Assembly: GCF_002005305.1 (NCBI RefSeq)
Contig: NZ_CP014782.1
Location: forward strand, 2,728,001 to 2,792,000
Reading direction: 5' to 3'
DNA length: 64,000 nt
Origin: Shewanella psychrophila
GTDB taxonomy: Bacteria; Pseudomonadota; Gammaproteobacteria; Enterobacterales; Shewanellaceae
Under the pieces are notes generated by a model. It was not told the DNA's origin. It saw only the letters and a list, made by a program, of their open reading frames with translations, and did not search any database. Positions 59,585 to 64,000 of this stretch are shown here, one piece after another (positions within the stretch are counted from its first letter, which is position 1; the number at the start of each line of letters is the position of its first letter). The position numbers and the translations under genes were made by a program.

Positions 59585-60196
59585 CTAGTGATCCGCAGAT
59601 TTCGAATCAAGTTTGCTATTGTCATCTATTTCGGTCCCATTATTCAATCTTTGTTGCAGCATATGATCTTGAATATAGGCATTGATGCGTTGACGTTGCT
59701 CCATCACCTGAACATTAGTGAAACTTTGGCTCGCTTGTACCGGCCCAGTCTGTAGACTCACTGGAGTCACACTACCGACCAGAGGACGAGTATTAAGCAC
59801 AGGTAACGGCGATGCATCTATGGCACTCTGCTGACTGTAGTTTTGAACCCCAACGACTGCCACTAAGGCAACACTAGCTGCAATAGCATATTGACCGAAC
59901 TGCTTAAACATAGGGATCACATTAGCGAATCCTCCAGCAGCCTGTTTTGGCTTTTGGCTATCGGCGCGCTGCACCGGTGCTATAATTGCGGGTTCTTTAT
60001 CGATTGCATCTGCAATACTGGCACTGAGATCTAAGTTAATCGACTTAGGTAGCTCACCACGCATCGCGTCACCGATCATATGATAATCACGCCACTGCTG
60101 ATGAGAACCCTCATCGGCAGCTAAATCAGCCAATGCCTGCTCGTCGGATTCACCATCGACGGCAGAGGAAACCCATTCCTGACCTAATTTATCCAT
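59585..60196 (-). CDS. rseA: Anti-sigma-E factor RseA
   Basis: Single-pass inner-membrane anti-sigma factor. The N-terminal domain (KLGQEWVSSAVDGESDEQAL, WRDYHMIGDAMRGELP) binds sigma-E. A transmembrane segment lies at about residues 104-124 (YAIAASVALVAVVGVQNY), and the periplasmic tail is the target of DegS and RseB. It is 203 residues (E. coli 216). It lies 51 bp after rpoE. Confidence 0.95.
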   Translation of the reverse strand: MDKLGQEWVSSAVDGESDEQALADLAADEGSHQQWRDYHMIGDAMRGELPKSINLDLSASIADAIDKEPAIIAPVQRADSQKPKQAAGGFANVIPMFKQFGQYAIAASVALVAVVGVQNYSQQSAIDASPLPVLNTRPLVGSVTPVSLQTGPVQASQSFTNVQVMEQRQRINAYIQDHMLQQRLNNGTEIDDNSKLDSKSADH

Positions 60197-60247
60197 TTAT
60201 CACCTATGTTGGTACTTCAATAAGTACCTGTGTTAGTAAAAAGGCTA

Positions 60248-60826
60248 CTATTCTTCCAGCAAAGGCTGAAGCTTTTTATCGATCGCTTCCCGGGCTCTGA
60301 AGATACGAGATCTTACGGTGCCTACGGGGCAGTCCATAACGCTTGCTATCTCCTCGTAGCTCATACCATCGAGCTCTCGTAATGAGATAGCCATTTTTAA
60401 TTCTTCTGGTAATGAGTCTAGCGCATCGAAAACCACTTTTTGAATATCTTCGGCCATTAATAGACGTTCTGGAGAAGCAAACTCCTTTAACGCATCACTG
60501 CCATCGTAATATTCGGCTTCCTCTGCATCGACATCATTTGCAGGAGCGCGTCGCCCCTGAGCAACCAGATGATTCTTGGCGGTGTTTACCGCAATTCGGT
60601 ATAACCAGGTATAAAAAGCACTTTCACCACGAAAGTTTGGTAATGCCCGGTACGCTTTAATAAAAGCTTCCTGAGCCACATCAGCAACGTCAGCCTGGTT
60701 TCGCACATAGCGTGAAATCAGGTTTATGACCTTGTTCTGATACTTGAGTACCAATAGATTAAATGCATTTTTATCACCTTGCTGTACACGCTCAACTAGT
60801 TGTTGATCACTTATTTGTCCACTCAT
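60248..60826 (-). CDS. rpoE: Extracytoplasmic-function sigma factor E
   Basis: Envelope-stress sigma factor of 192 residues (E. coli 191). Region 2 contains NLLVLKYQNKVINLISRY and ADVADVAQEAFIKAYRAL. Region 4 contains LREL-GMSYEEIASVMDCPVGTVRSRIFRAREAI, the -35-binding helix-turn-helix. A sigma-E-type promoter lies 64-91 bp upstream, so the operon is autoregulated. It is divergent from nadB, as in E. coli. Confidence 0.98.
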   Translation of the reverse strand: MSGQISDQQLVERVQQGDKNAFNLLVLKYQNKVINLISRYVRNQADVADVAQEAFIKAYRALPNFRGESAFYTWLYRIAVNTAKNHLVAQGRRAPANDVDAEEAEYYDGSDALKEFASPERLLMAEDIQKVVFDALDSLPEELKMAISLRELDGMSYEEIASVMDCPVGTVRSRIFRAREAIDKKLQPLLEE

Positions 60827-60889
60827 CCGAGCCGACTACTCCTAAATCTAAAATGCTGATTTCTCAGTCGCTCGAATCATATGCACATA

Positions 60890-60917
60890 TGTAGACTAGC
60901 GAACTTCGAAAAAGTTC
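60890..60917 (-). promoter_or_regulatory. Sigma-E-dependent promoter of the rpoE operon
   Basis: On the minus strand GAACTT (60917-60912), 16 bp, then TCTACA (60895-60890), fitting the sigma-E consensus GGAACTT-N15/16-GTCTAA/TCTGA. It is 64 bp upstream of the rpoE ATG. The -35 box lies in a near-palindrome, GAACTT-N5-AAGTTC. Confidence 0.75.
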
Positions 60918-61025
60918 TAAAAAATTACATCGAAATGAATTTATTTTCTGTTAACTAGCAATCTATCCAAAAAAGCTCTCTTGGTTTACCATAGCTAGAC
61001 CCCACAGAACTTAACATGATACCTG

Positions 61026-62639
61026 ATGAAACAAGTAGTTGAACACCAATCTGATATTTTGGTTATCGGCAGCGGCGCTGCTGGTTTGACATTAGCACTG
61101 CATCTTGCTGAAAAGTCTAAAGTTATCTTACTCTCAAAGGGACCACTGAGCGAAGGTTCTACTTACTATGCTCAGGGCGGCATAGCATCTGTCTTCGATG
61201 AAAATGACACAATTGAATCCCATGTTGCCGATACCTTAGTCGCCGGAGCCGGACTTTGTGATGAAAGTGTCGTTAAATTTACCGCCGAAAATGCCAAAGG
61301 GGCCATGGAGTGGTTAATCGAGTGCGGTGTGGCTTTCGATAAGGAAGAGACCAGTGACGGTGACACGGTAAATGCTCCTTACCACTTAACCCGTGAAGGC
61401 GGACACAGTCACAGACGCATCCTACATGCGGCTGATGCAACAGGTAAAGAAGTTCAGGTCACCTTACAAGATAGAGCCAAATCCCACCCTAACATCCAGG
61501 TTTTAGAGCGTTACAACGCCATAGACCTCATAACTTCCCGTAAATTAAACCTATCGGGTAACCGAGTCTTAGGTGCCTATGTTTGGAATAGAGATGTTGA
61601 ACAAGTAGAGACCGTCAAGGCAAGGTTCGTCGCTTTAGCAACTGGTGGAAGCTCTAAAGTCTATCAATATACTTCAAATCCAGATATTGCATCCGGTGAT
61701 GGTATTGCTATGGCTTGGCGCTCAGGTTGCAGAATTGCCAACATGGAATTCAATCAATTCCACCCTACTTGTCTCTATCATGCCGATGCCAGAAACTTTC
61801 TACTCACAGAGGCATTGCGAGGTGAGGGGGCCTATCTTAGACGCCCCGATGGCACGCGCTTTATGCCAGAATTTGACGAACGTGCCGAATTAGCTCCCAG
61901 AGATATAGTCGCACGGGCCATAGATTTTGAGATGAAGAGGCTCGGCTCAGATTGTGTCTATTTAGATATCACCCATAAGCCAGCAGACTTTGTCATTAAG
62001 CACTTTCCGACCATTCACAAGCGTTGCTTGGAATTTGGTATCGATATCACCACTGATCCGATCCCGGTCGTACCAGCCGCCCACTATACTTGTGGTGGCG
62101 TGATGACAGACCTTCACGGACAAACCGATCTTAATGGCTTATATGCCATCGGTGAAGTCGCTTATACGGGTTTACACGGTGCTAACCGCCTCGCCAGTAA
62201 CTCACTACTCGAGTGTTTGGTCTTCGCCAGAGCCGCAGGTGAAGACATCGAGGGACTACTGCATAAAATTCCTATGCCAGGTACGTTGCCTGCATGGGAT
62301 GAAAGTAAGGTATCAAACTCAGACGAGGAAGTTGTCATCGCCCACAACTGGCATGAACTGCGCTTATTCATGTGGGATTACGTCGGTATCGTTCGCTCAG
62401 ATAAACGTTTAGAAAGAGCGCTACGTCGCTGCGCTATGCTACAACAGGAGATCCAGGAATATTATAGTAACTTCAGAGTAAGTAACAACTTACTGGAGCT
62501 AAGAAACTTAGTTCAGGTAGCTGAACTTATCATTCGCTGTGCCATGGAGAGAAAGGAGAGCGTCGGTCTTCACTACAATATAGATCACCCTAAATCTTCG
62601 AATAACCCCACTCCAACCATACTGCAGCCTGACAGCTAA
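61026..62639 (+). CDS. nadB: L-aspartate oxidase
   Basis: FAD flavoprotein that oxidises aspartate to iminoaspartate, the first step of NAD synthesis; the product passes to NadA. The dinucleotide fold is DILVIGSGAAGLTLALHLAE. YYAQGGIASVFDENDTIESH, TREGGHSHRRILHAADATGK, RFMPEFDERAELAPRDIVARAI and PAAHYTCGGVMTDLHGQT are substrate and flavin motifs of the family. It is 537 residues (E. coli 540). Its stop overlaps by 4 bp the convergent ygfX stop. Confidence 0.97.
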   Translation: MKQVVEHQSDILVIGSGAAGLTLALHLAEKSKVILLSKGPLSEGSTYYAQGGIASVFDENDTIESHVADTLVAGAGLCDESVVKFTAENAKGAMEWLIECGVAFDKEETSDGDTVNAPYHLTREGGHSHRRILHAADATGKEVQVTLQDRAKSHPNIQVLERYNAIDLITSRKLNLSGNRVLGAYVWNRDVEQVETVKARFVALATGGSSKVYQYTSNPDIASGDGIAMAWRSGCRIANMEFNQFHPTCLYHADARNFLLTEALRGEGAYLRRPDGTRFMPEFDERAELAPRDIVARAIDFEMKRLGSDCVYLDITHKPADFVIKHFPTIHKRCLEFGIDITTDPIPVVPAAHYTCGGVMTDLHGQTDLNGLYAIGEVAYTGLHGANRLASNSLLECLVFARAAGEDIEGLLHKIPMPGTLPAWDESKVSNSDEEVVIAHNWHELRLFMWDYVGIVRSDKRLERALRRCAMLQQEIQEYYSNFRVSNNLLELRNLVQVAELIIRCAMERKESVGLHYNIDHPKSSNNPTPTILQPDS

Positions 62640-63103
62640 TCCTGCGAATTAGAAAGAAGCAGACGACACAGGTGACGATAACTTGTGTCGTCTAACATAT
62701 CAGCCCAAATGATCACTAACCGTCTGCGACCAACACTCATATCTTGGGTGTTGATATAGAAAAAAACCACTAATGGTGTAACGATTGGATTCAAGACCAA
62801 GGTGAATTTTTCCATGGCAGTTTCATCCACAGAAGTAAGCTGACTCTTGTCTCCAAAAACTATCCTACCTTCCCCATCACGACCCAAGCTGAATCGACAA
62901 TACCAATGTTTTAATTGCCAAAACTGATAAGAGAAAAACGTCAGAGTCAAACACGCAGCGCAATATTTAATACTCAGGTAGATAAGATTATCTAGAGGAG
63001 GCCAGACGAGAAATGAGCTTAAGCAAACACTCGCTAAAACGACCAACGCGAGACGCTGGTCGAAGGAAGGAGTTAGTCTAAAACTATGGCGCCGGTCTGC
63101 CAC
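62636..63103 (-). CDS. ygfX: YgfX-like membrane protein (CptA)
   Basis: About 155 residues with two N-terminal transmembrane helices (LALVVLASVCLSSFLVW, YLSIKYCAACLTLTFFSY), followed by a soluble part with RDGEGRIVFGD and a C-terminal VIWADMLDDTSYRHLCRLLL, as in YgfX. In E. coli it acts with SdhE and has been proposed as a toxin affecting cytoskeletal proteins. The start is uncertain: GTG 63103 or TTG 63109, both overlapping the end of sdhE as in E. coli. Longer frames to 63280 run inside sdhE and are unlikely. Confidence 0.75.
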   Translation of the reverse strand: MADRRHSFRLTPSFDQRLALVVLASVCLSSFLVWPPLDNLIYLSIKYCAACLTLTFFSYQFWQLKHWYCRFSLGRDGEGRIVFGDKSQLTSVDETAMEKFTLVLNPIVTPLVVFFYINTQDMSVGRRRLVIIWADMLDDTSYRHLCRLLLSNSQD

Positions 63104-63335
63104 GGACAAGTATGACCATCTCGGCCAATTCAGGGTCGGGACACTGTTCATGACCCATAAACCAAGCAAATAACTCAGGATCTTCCCCTTCGAGAAGTCT
63201 GACAAAAATCCCTTTGTTCTTAACTGATAACTGCTCGTAGTGACTCTCGACAAAAGGTTGAAAAAGAACGTCCAACTCAAGCATACCCCGTCGGCATGCC
63301 CATCTCACTCTCGATATTTTCATTGGTTCAGACAC
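63084..63335 (-). CDS. sdhE: FAD assembly factor SdhE
   Basis: Small protein that attaches FAD covalently to succinate dehydrogenase and fumarate reductase. It has 83 residues, with the characteristic RVRWACRRGMLELDVLF (RGxxE motif) and LLEGEDPELFAWFMGH. The start is GTG at 63335, with AGGAG eight bases upstream; the ATG at 63323 is too far from it. Overlaps ygfX, an order conserved in Enterobacteria and Shewanella. It sits near nadB, itself a relative of the SdhA flavoprotein. Confidence 0.93.
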   Translation of the reverse strand: MSEPMKISRVRWACRRGMLELDVLFQPFVESHYEQLSVKNKGIFVRLLEGEDPELFAWFMGHEQCPDPELAEMVILVRGRPAP

Positions 63336-63485
63336 GCATTTGACTCCTAGGTCTCGTTATGGAGCTAGTGTAACCTTAGTTGTGATTTGAGTCGATGAAA
63401 TCACCATTTACACTCAAAAGTTCTGCACCTGTGCACCTATCCTAATCAGTCTACCAGATAAATTTTTTCTGTATCTTTAGCCGAC

Positions 63486-64000
63486 CTATAAAAGATGCTG
63501 AACTTGCGCATCCCGGCCTTCAAACAAGTCGGTGAAATCTGTTTCCAATAGACGCTTTACTGCCGGATGCTGGATCATTCGCTCGGCAAACATGACATGG
63601 TATACCTCTTTAATGTCGGTAGTTTCACCTAACAAGTGCATATCATGGGACAAGATATCTTGTTTGTAGATAGAGGGGGCCACGAAGATCCCTTGCTTGA
63701 AATATCCAAAAGCCTTCATCATGGCCGCATCATCGAATTCGCCAAGAATATTGACGTTGAGTCCATTTTCATCGAACCAGTGATGTAGCTGTTGGCCAAG
63801 GGAAGTTCGCTTGCCCGGAATGAGTAACTTACCTTGCTCTAAGCACTCAGGAAACGGCTTGTCATACTTCTCGGCAGAGAAAAAAGCGACTCCACATTCG
63901 CCTAACTTCTTAGATAAGATCTCAGGGTATTTAAGCGACTCTCCAGCGCAATCAGACAGAATCATATCCAGCTTGTGTTCTCTTAATCTTGTCATCAAGT
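63486..64000 (-). CDS. nhaR: LysR-type activator NhaR, C-terminal part, cut by window edge
   Basis: The last ~170 residues of a LysR-family effector-binding domain. LREHKLDMILSDCAGES, LGECGVAFFSA, LLIPGKRTSLGQQLHHWF, NILGEFDDAAMMKAFGYF and MFAERMIQHPAVKRL match E. coli NhaR closely, which activates the Na+/H+ antiporter nhaA in response to Na+. The N-terminal DNA-binding domain lies beyond the right edge, so the start is not visible. The 150 bp between sdhE and this gene is non-coding. Confidence 0.88.
   Translation of the reverse strand, partial: LMTRLREHKLDMILSDCAGESLKYPEILSKKLGECGVAFFSAEKYDKPFPECLEQGKLLIPGKRTSLGQQLHHWFDENGLNVNILGEFDDAAMMKAFGYFKQGIFVAPSIYKQDILSHDMHLLGETTDIKEVYHVMFAERMIQHPAVKRLLETDFTDLFEGRDAQVQHLL

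Noticed and set aside
63104..63280. N-terminal extension of ygfX to 63280
   Set aside because: The extra residues are sdhE read in another frame; the homologous part starts near 63103.

Overview
The window looks like chromosomal DNA of a marine gammaproteobacterium of the Shewanella type (order Alteromonadales). Three things support this. Conserved blocks keep the enterobacterial/Shewanella gene order: raiA-pheL-pheA, aroF-tyrA, rpsP-rimM-trmD-rplS next to ffh and ypjD-corB, rpoE-rseABC-lepA-lepB-rnc-era-recO-pdxJ-acpS opposite nadB, and sdhE-ygfX. The protein sequences resemble Shewanella homologues where I recognise them. The base composition is moderate. This is judged from memory of the families, without a database search. 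Almost all of the window is housekeeping chromosome, with a few accessory patches.

Layout. 1-3.6 kb: ribF (cut by the left edge), murJ, rpsT and a small ArsR-type regulator. 3.7-9 kb: a secreted M28 peptidase, an orphan membrane gene between inverted copies of a dispersed repeat, yaaA and an AGCS amino-acid/Na+ symporter. 9.4-16.1 kb: carbon metabolism (phosphoketolase, transaldolase, glucose-6-phosphate isomerase) with an OmpA-like porin. 16.3-20.9 kb: a DUF3545 gene, a 102-bp tandem repeat, then hemerythrin, response regulator and hybrid kinase genes on one strand. 21-22.2 kb: nfo and a small lipoprotein. 22.5-27.4 kb: the thrLABC operon with leader peptide and attenuator. 28-31.6 kb: slyD, trpR, a cytochrome c'/cytochrome b pair and raiA. 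31.6-34.9 kb: a degenerate non-coding stretch, then pheL-attenuator-pheA. 35.4-36.7 kb: a complete IS256-family element with an 8-bp target duplication. 36.7-42.2 kb: hcp-hcr, then aroF-tyrA. 42.4-46.4 kb: a 162-bp tandem repeat, then rpsP-rimM-trmD-rplS and ffh. 46.7-49.7 kb: ypjD, a CorB-like CBS protein and a DUF962 protein. 49.9-50.9 kb: a second orphan gene between inverted copies of the same dispersed repeat. 51-60.9 kb: acpS to rpoE, all on the minus strand. 61-64 kb: nadB, ygfX, sdhE and nhaR (cut by the right edge).

How the genes work together. Several amino-acid pathways sit here with their control devices: thrLABC (Thr/Ile leader attenuation), pheL-pheA (Phe leader attenuation), aroF-tyrA (entry to and Tyr branch of the aromatic pathway) and trpR. 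The rpoE-rseABC operon has a recognisable sigma-E promoter of its own. Hcp/Hcr and the hemerythrin fit nitrosative or oxygen stress. Phosphoketolase, Tal and Pgi link sugar phosphates to acetyl phosphate.

Most interesting points. PheA carries a C-terminal domain resembling a DAHP synthase that has lost key residues. A 22-codon mini-gene, coupled by ATGA overlaps at both ends, lies between thrA and thrB and looks like a partial duplication of the thrB start. Two unrelated orphan genes are each bracketed by inverted copies of one ~125-bp repeat family. Two long-period tandem repeats lie between housekeeping genes. I did not find a clearly new defence or mobile system, CRISPR array, rRNA or tRNA.
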